This document shows, piece after piece, positions 8,182 through 15,526 of a stretch of 46,656 bases of DNA (position 1 is its first letter; each line of letters opens with the position of its first letter). The stretch spans positions 1-46,656 of the forward strand of contig CAIRTR010000217.1 in the NCBI GenBank assembly GCA_903881565.1, in the 5' to 3' direction. Both the position numbers and the translations under genes were made by a program. The notes beneath the pieces are model-generated. The model ran no database searches. It worked only from the letters and a program-made list of their open reading frames with translations, and was not told where the DNA came from. The DNA comes from Oligoflexia bacterium (GTDB lineage Bacteria; Bdellovibrionota; UBA1018).

Positions 8182-8216
8182 CTAGTGGTCATTCTAACCG
8201 TAAATATGACCACTAG
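8182..8216 (-). promoter_or_regulatory. inverted-repeat operator/promoter of the DUF4143 gene
   Basis: CTAGTGGTCAT (8182-8192) and ATGACCACTAG (8206-8216) are perfect 11-bp arms around a 13-bp A/T-rich spacer. The repeat sits between the htrA stop and the remnant start of the ATPase. There is no T-run, so an operator is likelier than a terminator. Confidence 0.55.
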
Positions 8217-8229
8217 CAATCCATTTTTA

Positions 8230-9768
8230 CTACGCCTTCAACGCCACGAAAATCTTCTCCTCTTCTCCACGCTGGACATAAAGAACCAAGGTTTCATCTG
8301 CCCGCGCACTTCGAAGACTCCGACGAAAACTCTTGGAGTCCACAACGGGCACGCGATTCACGCTCAAGACAATATCCCCGGGCATGAGCCCCGCTTCAAA
8401 CGCCGGCCCCCCCGGAAGAATCGAAACCACCAAAGCGCCTTTGGCATCCGGCAACCTCAGATAACGGGCAATTTCGGCGGGGATATTCTCTGTTTCAATC
8501 CCACGAGGAAGTGCCGTAATCAAAGGCGCCTTTCGATTCGGCTGTGCTTGCCCGGCCTGTTGAGCTTGCTCCTCTTTGCGAATGGGTTGAGTGCCAATTT
8601 CCAAAACAGCCTGGAGATGCTCTTTGCTTCGAACCACATCGACGGTCAGTTTTGCACCTTGAACGCTTTTATTGACTCTGTTCCTAAAATCCATAGCATC
8701 GAGAATCGGCGAATCTGAGAATCGTGTCACGACATCCCCGGATTGAAGATTCGCCTTCGCGGCGGGACTCCCCGGAACAACTTGAGTGAGAAGCGCACCC
8801 TGCTCATTGAGAGCTCCGAAAAATGCGCCCAGCTCGGGCGTCAGGTCCTGCGCGGCAAGCCCCACCCACCCTCGTGTGACATGACCTTGAGAGAGAAGCT
8901 GTCCCACAACTTCCTGAGCCACTTTCGAGGGAATCGAAAAGCCAATCCCCATGAAACCTCCCCCGGGAACTCGAGGGTTTCCGGGCATGGGTGATGACAA
9001 AATCGCAGTATTGAGTCCGATGATTTCACCTTTGAAATTCAACAAAGGCCCCCCCGAACTTCCCGGATTGATCGCGGCATCGGTTTGAAGAAAATCCTCG
9101 ATCTCCAATATTCCCACTCGCCCACGTCCTTTTGCGCTAATAATCCCCGCACTCAAGGAACGCATCAGACCAAAGGGGCTTCCCACCGCAAAAACAGGAT
9201 CACCGACCTGCATTTCGTCACTGTTTCCAAACTCCAGAACGGGGACAGGAGAAGAAGGCGCCTTCTCGAGCTGGATGAGCGCAAGATCCGTCCTCGAATC
9301 AAAGGCGATCAAACGCGCGGACTCTCGCCGCTTTTCGTCGATAATAACCGTTATTTTTGAGGCATTCTCAATGACATGAAAGTTGGTGAGAATCAGCCCA
9401 TTGCTCCGAATAAACACCCCCGACCCAAAACTTACGGGTGGATGCTCCGGCTGCCCGCCCAGTAGCCCCCATGGAGCAAAGCCGCCCCCCTCTTCAATCT
9501 GATCGAGAGAAAATACTCGCAGGGTACTGATCCCGACAACAGCCGGTAGAATTCGCTGAGCGGTTTTAGTAAAAGACCCATTATGCGAGCGAAAAAGATC
9601 GGTGAACTTTATAGGGCTTGGCGTAGCCTGACCGTCCGGCTGAGACTCAAAGAAAAGCAACGGCGTTGCGAGAAGCAATCCTCCCGCCAAGGACGACAAC
9701 GCTAAAAGTCGACGGTTTTCACGAGGTTTTCGCGCATTTTTTTGCCCATTGTCTTGAAAAATCGCCAT
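8230..9768 (-). CDS. htrA: HtrA/DegP-family periplasmic serine protease with two PDZ domains
   Basis: The protein is an envelope quality-control protease that degrades misfolded periplasmic proteins. Residues 21-40 form a signal anchor. The trypsin-like domain carries the full catalytic triad: H131 in NFHVIENA, D161 in RTDLALIQLE and S238 in NPGSSGGPL (the usual GNSGG is GSSGG here). PDZ1 lies at about 290-375 (GALLTQVVPGSPAA) and PDZ2 at about 420-510 (GALVVSILPGGPAF), giving the DegP/DegQ layout at a normal length of 512 aa. Its last 53 bp are duplicated at 5972 beyond the IS/ATPase island. The upstream gene ychJ ends 55 bases before the start and may be co-transcribed. Confidence 0.93.
   Translation of the reverse strand: MAIFQDNGQKNARKPRENRRLLALSSLAGGLLLATPLLFFESQPDGQATPSPIKFTDLFRSHNGSFTKTAQRILPAVVGISTLRVFSLDQIEEGGGFAPWGLLGGQPEHPPVSFGSGVFIRSNGLILTNFHVIENASKITVIIDEKRRESARLIAFDSRTDLALIQLEKAPSSPVPVLEFGNSDEMQVGDPVFAVGSPFGLMRSLSAGIISAKGRGRVGILEIEDFLQTDAAINPGSSGGPLLNFKGEIIGLNTAILSSPMPGNPRVPGGGFMGIGFSIPSKVAQEVVGQLLSQGHVTRGWVGLAAQDLTPELGAFFGALNEQGALLTQVVPGSPAAKANLQSGDVVTRFSDSPILDAMDFRNRVNKSVQGAKLTVDVVRSKEHLQAVLEIGTQPIRKEEQAQQAGQAQPNRKAPLITALPRGIETENIPAEIARYLRLPDAKGALVVSILPGGPAFEAGLMPGDIVLSVNRVPVVDSKSFRRSLRSARADETLVLYVQRGEEEKIFVALKA
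8235..8287 (-). repeat. htrA 3' end (direct repeat A, gene-proximal copy)
   Basis: This is the in-gene copy of the 53-base repeat whose orphan partner lies at 5972-6024. It encodes VLYVQRGEEEKIFVALK. The pair brackets the IS and the ATPase gene. Confidence 0.85.
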
Positions 9769-9823
9769 GATCTCTCAAAGGTGTGCAGATTAGGTGCCGA
9801 AACCGAGAAAAATAGATTGAAAG

Positions 9824-10324
9824 CTAAGCTCCGCAGCACTTCTTAAATTTTTTGCCGCTCTTGCAAGGGCACGCATCGTTTCGCCCAACCTTGGGCTCCT
9901 CTCGCTTGTAGGTACCGGTGTGAACCGGACGGGCGTCCAAGAAGCGCCATTTGCCGTCTTCTTTTTCAAAGAGTGCATGCTCCCAATGATCTTCTTGCTT
10001 TCCTTCGGATTCAAATTGTGCACAAAAGGTCACACTTCCCTCAGTGTCTTGCGCAGTCCCTTTGTCCGTTTGCACAATTCGAAGTCCCAACCACTTTGAG
10101 TTCTTGGCCCAATCCACAACCTCTTGGCGATTAAGGTCTTTTTTCGTCTTGGAGTGATGCGAATCGATGATGAAATCGACCTCCTGCAAAGTGAATGCGG
10201 TGTAACGTGCGCGAAGGGTTTCTTCGGCCGTTTTAGCCACTCGCTTTCCTTTGATGACAGGAGTACAGCATTCTGAGATATTTTGAGCAGAACCACAGGG
10301 ACATGGAGTTGTGTCTAAAGTCAT
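9824..10324 (-). CDS. ychJ: YchJ-family (UPF0225) protein with two SEC-C motifs
   Basis: The protein begins and ends with SEC-C zinc-binding motifs: [13 protein letters not shown] at residues 8-20 and [13 protein letters not shown] near the C-terminus. Between them is the YchJ middle domain, with LRARYTAF and the NTF2-like [17 protein letters not shown] block. The 166-residue length matches the family. Its biochemical role is not established, and it is expected to be cytoplasmic. It is divergent from cyaY, with 15 bases between the two ATG codons. It points toward htrA. Confidence 0.88.
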   Translation of the reverse strand: MTLDTTPCPCGSAQNISECCTPVIKGKRVAKTAEETLRARYTAFTLQEVDFIIDSHHSKTKKDLNRQEVVDWAKNSKWLGLRIVQTDKGTAQDTEGSVTFCAQFESEGKQEDHWEHALFEKEDGKWRFLDARPVHTGTYKREEPKVGRNDACPCKSGKKFKKCCGA

Positions 10325-10339
10325 ATGAGAGGTACTTTA

Positions 10340-10666
10340 ATGGAAGAATCGGAGTTTAGAAAGAGAGTACAGACAATCTTTGATTTTATTGAGGGGCAAT
10401 TCGAGTCCATCGATCCAGATGTAGCCGAATGCACCCAATCGCAGGGGTCGCTCACGATCGCGTTTGCCAATGGAGCTCGCTGCATTTTGAGTACTCAGCC
10501 CTCTGTGCGTCAGATTTGGCTGGCGCTTGCCGCCAAGGGGTTAGCATTTCACTTCAATTTTGAGCCCATCTCCGGAAAGTGGCTTGACGACAAAGGCCGC
10601 CCGATTGAGCTTATGAATTGTGTTTCAGAGCACGTTAAAGAAACCTGTGGAATTCAATTAAAATGA
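10340..10666 (+). CDS. cyaY: CyaY / bacterial frataxin
   Basis: Frataxin homologues bind iron and modulate iron-sulfur cluster assembly by IscS. The 108-residue protein starts at ATG 10340 behind GAGAGG; an ATG at 10325 lies upstream of that site and is disfavoured. The acidic first helix (EESEFRKRVQTIFDFIEGQFE) carries the presumed iron-binding face. The sheet contains the family signature QPSVRQIWLA followed by GLAFHF. Its stop overlaps the grxC start by four bases (ATGA), so the two redox/iron genes are translationally coupled. Confidence 0.88.
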   Translation: MEESEFRKRVQTIFDFIEGQFESIDPDVAECTQSQGSLTIAFANGARCILSTQPSVRQIWLALAAKGLAFHFNFEPISGKWLDDKGRPIELMNCVSEHVKETCGIQLK

Positions 10667-10917
10667 AAAAAGTCACCGTCTACACCTCGTCTTATTGCCC
10701 CTATTGTGTCCGAGCCAAGAAGCTCCTGAACGAGCGTGGAATTGAGTATGAAGAGATCCTTTTAGCCGAAGAAGATGACGCTGCCTGGGATGCCTTGACC
10801 AAACGCTCAGGCTTAAAGACCGTTCCGCAGATTTTCGTGGGCGAGCGATTGATCGGTGGTTATACAGATCTCGCAGAGCTTGATAAGAAAGAGGGATTGG
10901 ATTCTTTGAAGTCGTGA
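10663..10917 (+). CDS. grxC: glutaredoxin 3 type (dithiol)
   Basis: The protein is a thioredoxin-fold oxidoreductase that reduces disulfides and glutathionylated proteins with glutathione. The active site CPYC is at residues 12-15. The cis-proline motif TVPQIF and the glutathione-binding GGYTDL follow. At 84 aa it has the standard glutaredoxin length. It overlaps the end of cyaY, linking it with iron-sulfur metabolism. Confidence 0.93.
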   Translation: MKKVTVYTSSYCPYCVRAKKLLNERGIEYEEILLAEEDDAAWDALTKRSGLKTVPQIFVGERLIGGYTDLAELDKKEGLDSLKS

Positions 10918-10959
10918 AATCTTCTTGAACTCCCCTGCCGCCGCCCGTACGCTTTATCG

Positions 10960-11454
10960 ATGATAAAAACGACTCAAATCAAACTATTTGTCGTAGGTGT
11001 CTTGGCCTGCACTCTTCTCGTGGCGACCTCTTGCGCCCGCCTCTACCATGTCCAAGTCACGGACATCGAGCCCCTAGACTCCACCCATTTTGATGTCAGG
11101 CCCTTCGAAGTTAAGGTTTCTGAAATGGGTTTTTCGATTCAAGAAGCGGCAGGTATCGCCAAGGCCTTCACCCAAAACCAACGGGCGCGCGATCAAATCG
11201 GTCAGGCTGAAGCGATCCTCGCGCTTTTTCAATTCGGGCCTAAAACGGGAAAGCCTGTTTTTTCGGACACGTATGCAGATGAGCTTTTCATGAAAATTCG
11301 ATCCGAATGCCCCAATGGAACGATCTCGGGCCTCGTTTCAATTCGTGAGCAGCGAAGTTATCCCGTCGTGAGCGGCGAGATCGTAAAAATCCTAGGTTAT
11401 TGCTCAGAACCCAAAAACCAAGACGTTACAAAAAAAGGAAACAATCATGTTTAA
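10960..11454 (+). CDS. lipoprotein, first of a tandem family of three
   Basis: The signal peptide ends in the lipobox VATSC, so the mature protein of about 140 residues is lipid-anchored. No database family is recognised. The C-terminal block has CPNGTISGL followed by about 22 residues and GYC. The next two genes share this pattern, so the two Cys probably form a disulfide that closes a small domain. Compared with its neighbours it carries an extra middle segment of about 50 residues. It overlaps the next gene by 8 bases. Confidence 0.7.
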   Translation: MIKTTQIKLFVVGVLACTLLVATSCARLYHVQVTDIEPLDSTHFDVRPFEVKVSEMGFSIQEAAGIAKAFTQNQRARDQIGQAEAILALFQFGPKTGKPVFSDTYADELFMKIRSECPNGTISGLVSIREQRSYPVVSGEIVKILGYCSEPKNQDVTKKGNNHV

Positions 11455-11761
11455 CAAAAAATTATGGGGAGCAGCCCTGCTTGTTCTTGCCACCAGCTGT
11501 GCTTTGCTCAATACCGTTTCAGTCACGTCCATTCCTGCCAATCGCGCCAAACCAGTTACAGCCGAAGCCCATGATTGGGTGATTTTAGGCCTTAATTTCG
11601 AAAATGGCTTTGTGGATACGGTTCGAGACAAATTGCGCGAACAATGCCCCAATGGCAAAGTCAGCGGCATCCTCACCAAATACGAACACGTTTCGTATTT
11701 TCTCTGGTACAAACGCTCCGTCTCCGCCACCGGCTATTGCGAAACAGGAGTGAAGCTGTGA
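11447..11761 (+). CDS. lipoprotein, second of the tandem family
   Basis: A short signal peptide ends in the lipobox LATSC. The mature part is about 86 residues: HDWVILGLNFENGFVD, then the family block CPNGKVSGI with GYC about 22 residues later. It resembles the flanking genes in layout and in the conserved Cys pair, so the three probably arose by tandem duplication. Its start overlaps the previous gene, and its stop overlaps the GTG start of the next. Confidence 0.7.
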   Translation: MFNKKLWGAALLVLATSCALLNTVSVTSIPANRAKPVTAEAHDWVILGLNFENGFVDTVRDKLREQCPNGKVSGILTKYEHVSYFLWYKRSVSATGYCETGVKL

Positions 11762-12075
11762 AACGCGCACTCACTTTAATTCTACTTTTAAGCAGCGGCT
11801 GCAGCTACAGCCTGCATCAGTATCAAGCTTCTGATTATGGCTCGGAAAACGCACGCAAAAATCTCGCGCGCGCACGCGCTGTTGAAGCCACCGGTGAAAA
11901 GCATGTTATCTTGGGATTGTCGGGCGATACCGATTACGTTGAAGCCACTTATCGTGATCTCCAGGCTAAATGTCGGCACGGCGAGATCGTGGGAATCAAC
12001 TCGCGCTACAGCACAAGTTTAAGTTTTCTCTCTTACACTGAGAAACTGCACATGCAGGGACTTTGCTTAGAGTAA
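11758..12075 (+). CDS. lipoprotein, third of the tandem family (GTG start)
   Basis: The gene starts at GTG 11758, within the stop of the previous gene (GTGA overlap). It encodes 105 residues with a lipobox LSSGC. The mature protein has KHVILGLSGDTDYVE, parallel to HDWVILGLNFENGFVD of gene two. The Cys block CRHGEIVGI with GLC at the end follows. Function is unknown; as an envelope lipoprotein trio they may act together. It ends 2 bases from the convergent infA gene. Confidence 0.68.
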   Translation: MKRALTLILLLSSGCSYSLHQYQASDYGSENARKNLARARAVEATGEKHVILGLSGDTDYVEATYRDLQAKCRHGEIVGINSRYSTSLSFLSYTEKLHMQGLCLE

Positions 12076-12077
12076 TC

Positions 12078-12302
12078 TCAATGCCCATCTTGACGGCGAG
12101 TGATGAGTCCGTGAGTCGGATCGTAAGGCGAAACGCCGACGATCACGCGATCGCCAACAAGGACACGGATTTTGAATTTCTTCATGCGGCCTGAGAGCTG
12201 GGCATTGATTTTCTGACCATTGTCCAAAAGCACTTCGTAGTTCCCGCCGCCCGTAAGGTCGGAAATCTTACCATCAAAACTAATCAGATCATCTCTAGAC
12301 AT
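12078..12302 (-). CDS. infA: translation initiation factor IF-1
   Basis: IF-1 occupies the ribosomal A site during initiation. The protein of about 74 residues has the S1-like OB fold with the family landmarks DGKISDL, a FE/YEVLLDNGQ strand, the AQLSGRMKKFKIRVLVGDRVIV core and the C-terminal SPYDPTHGLITRR. Two ATG codons are adjacent (12305 and 12302); either may be used. It is a variant form, with a DDLISFDG start instead of EDVIEVEG. Confidence 0.92.
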   Translation of the reverse strand: MSRDDLISFDGKISDLTGGGNYEVLLDNGQKINAQLSGRMKKFKIRVLVGDRVIVGVSPYDPTHGLITRRQDGH

Positions 12303-12461
12303 CAAACATCCTCCCAGGAAGTAAGTCAGGTATTAGCACAAGTCCGTTATTCTTGCGAAGTTTTATTGTGTGCTGGGCGTCATACACCTAAAGAAGACTT
12401 TCTTCTTATTGAAATTACCCCAAAATAATGCGCTGATAGCCCAAAAGGAACCTAAAGCGCG

Positions 12462-13655
12462 ATGACCTCTGAGCAGAAAACAAGTTTCATCCGAACCTGC
12501 GTCCTGGTGGGCTTCATTTTCGCTTTCATTTGGTATTATTGCGTCGTCCAATACGGGGGCGTTGTGACCTATCCCCAATCGACGTTCCTTTTTAATCCCG
12601 GCGACAAGTTTCATGACTTTAGGGCGTCTTACCAAGCGGCGCGCAGCCTGAAGCCCTATGACAGCGATACGGCAGTTTATCCACCTTTTGCCTACGTCTC
12701 CTTATTTCCGTTCGCGATCCTGAAAGACAAGTTAGCTCACGCGTTTTATCTGATTACCGTGATCGTCGCCTCACTTGCGTACTTGTATCACCAGATTCCG
12801 GCACTCGACCGAATGCAACGGTTTCAAAACGCGCTCATCTTTTCGTTCATGAGCTATCCCTTTCTTTTTCTCCTCGACCGAGGAAACATTGAGTGGAATG
12901 TCGTGGCCCTGCAAACGCTGTTTTTGCACCTTTATTTCAAAGGCAACAATCCCAAATGGGCTACTCGAGCACTCACGCTTGCGGCGGCGATTAAGCCCTA
13001 CCCCCTCATTTTCATCGCCCTGCTTGTGGGTGATCGCAAATATCGCGAAGCGGTTAAAGTCGTGGCAGGAGCCATATTCTTAAACATTGCGAGCCTCTTT
13101 ATATTTCATGGAAATGCGGTGGAAACTTTTCACCAATTCACTTCCAATCTTCATCGAGTTCACCAAGAGATCGTCGCCTATCGTCTGTTGATGCTCCACA
13201 GTTCAAGCCTTTTTTCGTTTCTCAGGCTGGCATTATCCCCGATTTTCGAAGGGTTTCTAACAGAGATTCCTGCGCAAATGACTTGGCTTCATCAGCTCTA
13301 CCTACCCATTGCGGTGGTTTTGATCAGTCTGATTGGATTCACGGCCGCCTTCGTTGAAAAAACACCCTGGAAGAGAATCGCCCTTTTGGTTCTAGGGGAG
13401 CTTCTTCTGCCCGAAATCTCTTTTGATTATAAGTTGTCCTATATCTACGCCCCACTCATCTTTTTCCTTCAATCCAGTGGGGACCCCCATTGGAAACGCA
13501 ATGCCGTCTTATTTGCGCTCATTCTGGTTCCTAAGGGTTATTGGGTCATCACGGGCGAAATCACCAGCGCTACCTTAGCGGGGGTATTCGTACTTTTAGT
13601 GTTTTTGGCGGTGCTGCTGAGGGATGGATTGCGCGGCGCACTAAAACATCCCTGA
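12462..13655 (+). CDS. GT87-type (DUF2029) membrane glycosyltransferase
   Basis: This 397-residue polytopic membrane protein resembles GT87 polyprenol-phosphate-mannose dependent mannosyltransferases. After the first membrane segment comes DFRASYQAARSLKPYD followed by YPPFAY, the usual periplasmic loop with a catalytic acidic residue (DF). Later landmarks are LLDRGNIEW and AAIKPYPLIFIALL, both typical of this family. It likely adds a sugar from a lipid-linked donor on the periplasmic side. It stands alone, divergent from infA, so its acceptor is unknown. Confidence 0.72.
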   Translation: MTSEQKTSFIRTCVLVGFIFAFIWYYCVVQYGGVVTYPQSTFLFNPGDKFHDFRASYQAARSLKPYDSDTAVYPPFAYVSLFPFAILKDKLAHAFYLITVIVASLAYLYHQIPALDRMQRFQNALIFSFMSYPFLFLLDRGNIEWNVVALQTLFLHLYFKGNNPKWATRALTLAAAIKPYPLIFIALLVGDRKYREAVKVVAGAIFLNIASLFIFHGNAVETFHQFTSNLHRVHQEIVAYRLLMLHSSSLFSFLRLALSPIFEGFLTEIPAQMTWLHQLYLPIAVVLISLIGFTAAFVEKTPWKRIALLVLGELLLPEISFDYKLSYIYAPLIFFLQSSGDPHWKRNAVLFALILVPKGYWVITGEITSATLAGVFVLLVFLAVLLRDGLRGALKHP

Positions 13656-13754
13656 CGGTTTTCCTCAACTCCCGGAAAAATTTGCCGATACGTCTTATGA
13701 GACTAAGGGAGGTCCTCTATACCTGCATGGAAGCCCAGGTTAAAGGAGTCGTTT

Positions 13755-14156
13755 GTGCGTTTGTTTCATGTTGTCGTAATCGTTGGCCTAGCAGCAGGAA
13801 TGGGGAACTCTTTTTACGCCCACTCAGAAGAAGCCACTGTCTACAGTGTCTTTCGCGGGCTGGATCTCGGAAACCCCGGCGAAACACCTCAAAAAGATTA
13901 TTATGTAAGTGTAGGAACTTCAGCAGGCGTTCAAGAAGGAACCGTTTTGGAAGTCCTCAGAAAAAACTCGACCTATGACGCTCTCACCGAAAAACTTTAC
14001 CGCGACGTTACTTTTCCAGTCGCTACACTTAAAGTCATTCACGCCGAAAGTCATGTCGCCATCGCGCGACTCGAGAAGATGATCCCTCAGGATAAAACTC
14101 CGGTCATTAGTCCGGTTGCAGTGATGCTTGGGGATATCGTTCGAATCGCGCGATAG
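13755..14156 (+). CDS. exported hypothetical protein, 133 aa (GTG start)
   Basis: GTG 13755 follows AAAGGAG at a good distance. A signal peptide of about 22 residues leads into a compact beta-rich domain. Within it, VSVGTSAGVQEGTVLEVLRK and VATLKVIHAESHVAIARLE resemble the OB/SH3-like modules seen at the C-terminus of envelope proteins such as FlgT. That resemblance is weak. Location should be periplasmic. Function is unknown. Confidence 0.6.
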   Translation: MRLFHVVVIVGLAAGMGNSFYAHSEEATVYSVFRGLDLGNPGETPQKDYYVSVGTSAGVQEGTVLEVLRKNSTYDALTEKLYRDVTFPVATLKVIHAESHVAIARLEKMIPQDKTPVISPVAVMLGDIVRIAR

Positions 14157-14207
14157 CGCTTACCTCATGACTTCATGTCAAAAGGGGGTCGGGGGATCTA
14201 ACAGCTT

Positions 14208-14621
14208 TCAGCCCGTTTCAGCCAATGCCTCGGTTTCAACCGCAACATCAACATCCGCCTTTTTCCTGGGTTGGCCCAGAAAATTAACGTTGTCAGCCTG
14301 AACCTCAACAAAGTACTTCATTTTTCCGTCAGGATCCTGAAACTTGCGGTACTTCACCGCGCCTTCGACCAACACACTATAACCCTTCTTCAGGAAATTC
14401 ACGCAAAACTCCGTTTGCTTTCCCCACACCACAATCTGATGCCACTGGGTTTCTTCTTTATAGGCCGGCGTCTCAGCCGTAGGTTCCGTGACCGTATCGT
14501 CCTTGAATTTCCGACTCGTGGCCAGCGGGAATCGAACAACATTATTGCCGTTCTTGGTTTCCTTCTGGATGGGATCAGCTCCGAGTCTTCCGACTAGGAT
14601 AATTTTGTTTACGTCTTTCAT
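14208..14621 (-). CDS. ssb: single-stranded DNA-binding protein without the acidic C-terminal tip
   Basis: The start is ATG 14621 (MKDVNKIILVG) behind AGAGGT; a longer in-frame extension upstream lacks a binding site. The OB-fold motifs are all present: VGRLGADP, the VVRFPLATS strand, TQWHQIVVWGK and an LVEGAVKYRKF strand. The protein is 137 residues. It ends in VAVETEALAETG rather than the D-D-D-x-P-F tip that recruits partner proteins, so this may be a secondary or specialised SSB. It is divergent from ric. Confidence 0.88.
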   Translation of the reverse strand: MKDVNKIILVGRLGADPIQKETKNGNNVVRFPLATSRKFKDDTVTEPTAETPAYKEETQWHQIVVWGKQTEFCVNFLKKGYSVLVEGAVKYRKFQDPDGKMKYFVEVQADNVNFLGQPRKKADVDVAVETEALAETG

Positions 14622-14748
14622 ATGTTTGTACCTCTGGCCGGAGAGCACTGCTAATTGCGGGCCAAGAAAAACAGGGGATTTTGGGGAATCAGTGACCGAT
14701 TTTCGGACCCTGGGGCAGGAAATCGGACCCTCTTTGCTCCAAAACAAG

Positions 14749-14780
14749 GATCAATACCTCGTTTGGGGGTATTCTTGATC
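14749..14780 (+). promoter_or_regulatory. inverted repeat upstream of ric
   Basis: GATCAATACC (14749-14758) is mirrored by GGTATTCTTGATC (14768-14780), with a 3-base insertion in one arm, ending 15 bases before the ric ATG. A direct repeat TCGGACCCT (14703 and 14723, 20 bp apart) lies further upstream. Because ric genes respond to nitric oxide, these are candidate regulator sites; which regulator is not known. Confidence 0.38.
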
Positions 14781-14795
14781 TCAGAGGAACATTAT

Positions 14796-15494
14796 ATGAC
14801 CACGAAAACGATCGGCCAAATTGTCGCAGAAGATTTCAGAACCGCAAAAGTGTTTGAAAAACATGGAATCGACTTCTGCTGTGGCGGAGAGATCACCCTT
14901 GTGGAGGCATGCAAAGCCAAGGGCGTTTCACTTGAGGCAATGGGCGCTGAGCTTACGACCGAAAAGGAGACGCCCCTAGACCGAAGCCAAAATTTTGGGT
15001 CTTGGACTTTGCCGTTTCTCGCTGACTACATCGTCAACACGCACCACACCTACCTTCGAGAGAACACTGCGAGCATTATTGAATACACGCAGAAAATAGC
15101 GCGGGTCCACGGTGAAGGGCATCCTGAACTAGTTCAGATCGCAGACACGTTTCAAAAGATCGCAACCGCCATGACCGCTCACCTTCAGGAAGAAGAAGAG
15201 ATCTTGTTTCCGGTCATCAAGCGAATTGAAGCCAGCAAAAAAGAAGGAAAACAAGCAGCGGCCGAGGATATGAATCTCCTCGAGAAAACGCTTAATGGCG
15301 TAAGTCGAGAGCATCAAGAGATAGGCGATGCGACCCACACGATTCGTCACCTCTCGCACGACTATTCGGTCCCTGCGGATGGGTGCAATAGTTATAAAGT
15401 CGCTTTTAAGATGCTCAAGGAGTTTGAAGACGATCTACATAAGCACGTGCATTTGGAAAATAATATTTTGTTTATGAAGGCAGGACGGAAATAG
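14796..15494 (+). CDS. ytfE: iron-sulfur cluster repair di-iron protein Ric (YtfE/ScdA)
   Basis: Ric proteins help repair iron-sulfur clusters damaged by nitric oxide or oxidants. ATG 14796 follows CAGAGGA; a long in-frame upstream extension is not credible. Residues 1-60 are the ScdA_N/DUF542 domain with GIDFCCGG (Cys 28 and 29). From about residue 75 comes a hemerythrin-like four-helix bundle with the expected His and Glu ligands: NTHHTYLREN, MTAHLQEEEEILFP, SREHQEIG and LHKHVHLENNILF. The length of 233 aa is typical. It is cytoplasmic. Confidence 0.92.
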   Translation: MTTKTIGQIVAEDFRTAKVFEKHGIDFCCGGEITLVEACKAKGVSLEAMGAELTTEKETPLDRSQNFGSWTLPFLADYIVNTHHTYLRENTASIIEYTQKIARVHGEGHPELVQIADTFQKIATAMTAHLQEEEEILFPVIKRIEASKKEGKQAAAEDMNLLEKTLNGVSREHQEIGDATHTIRHLSHDYSVPADGCNSYKVAFKMLKEFEDDLHKHVHLENNILFMKAGRK

Positions 15495-15526
15495 GATTTA
15501 ATTGGGTTTGATGTTGGCACTAACCT

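Noticed and set aside
8182-8216. Terminator for htrA
   Set aside because: The palindrome lacks a following T-run and sits at promoter distance from the next gene, so an operator is more likely.
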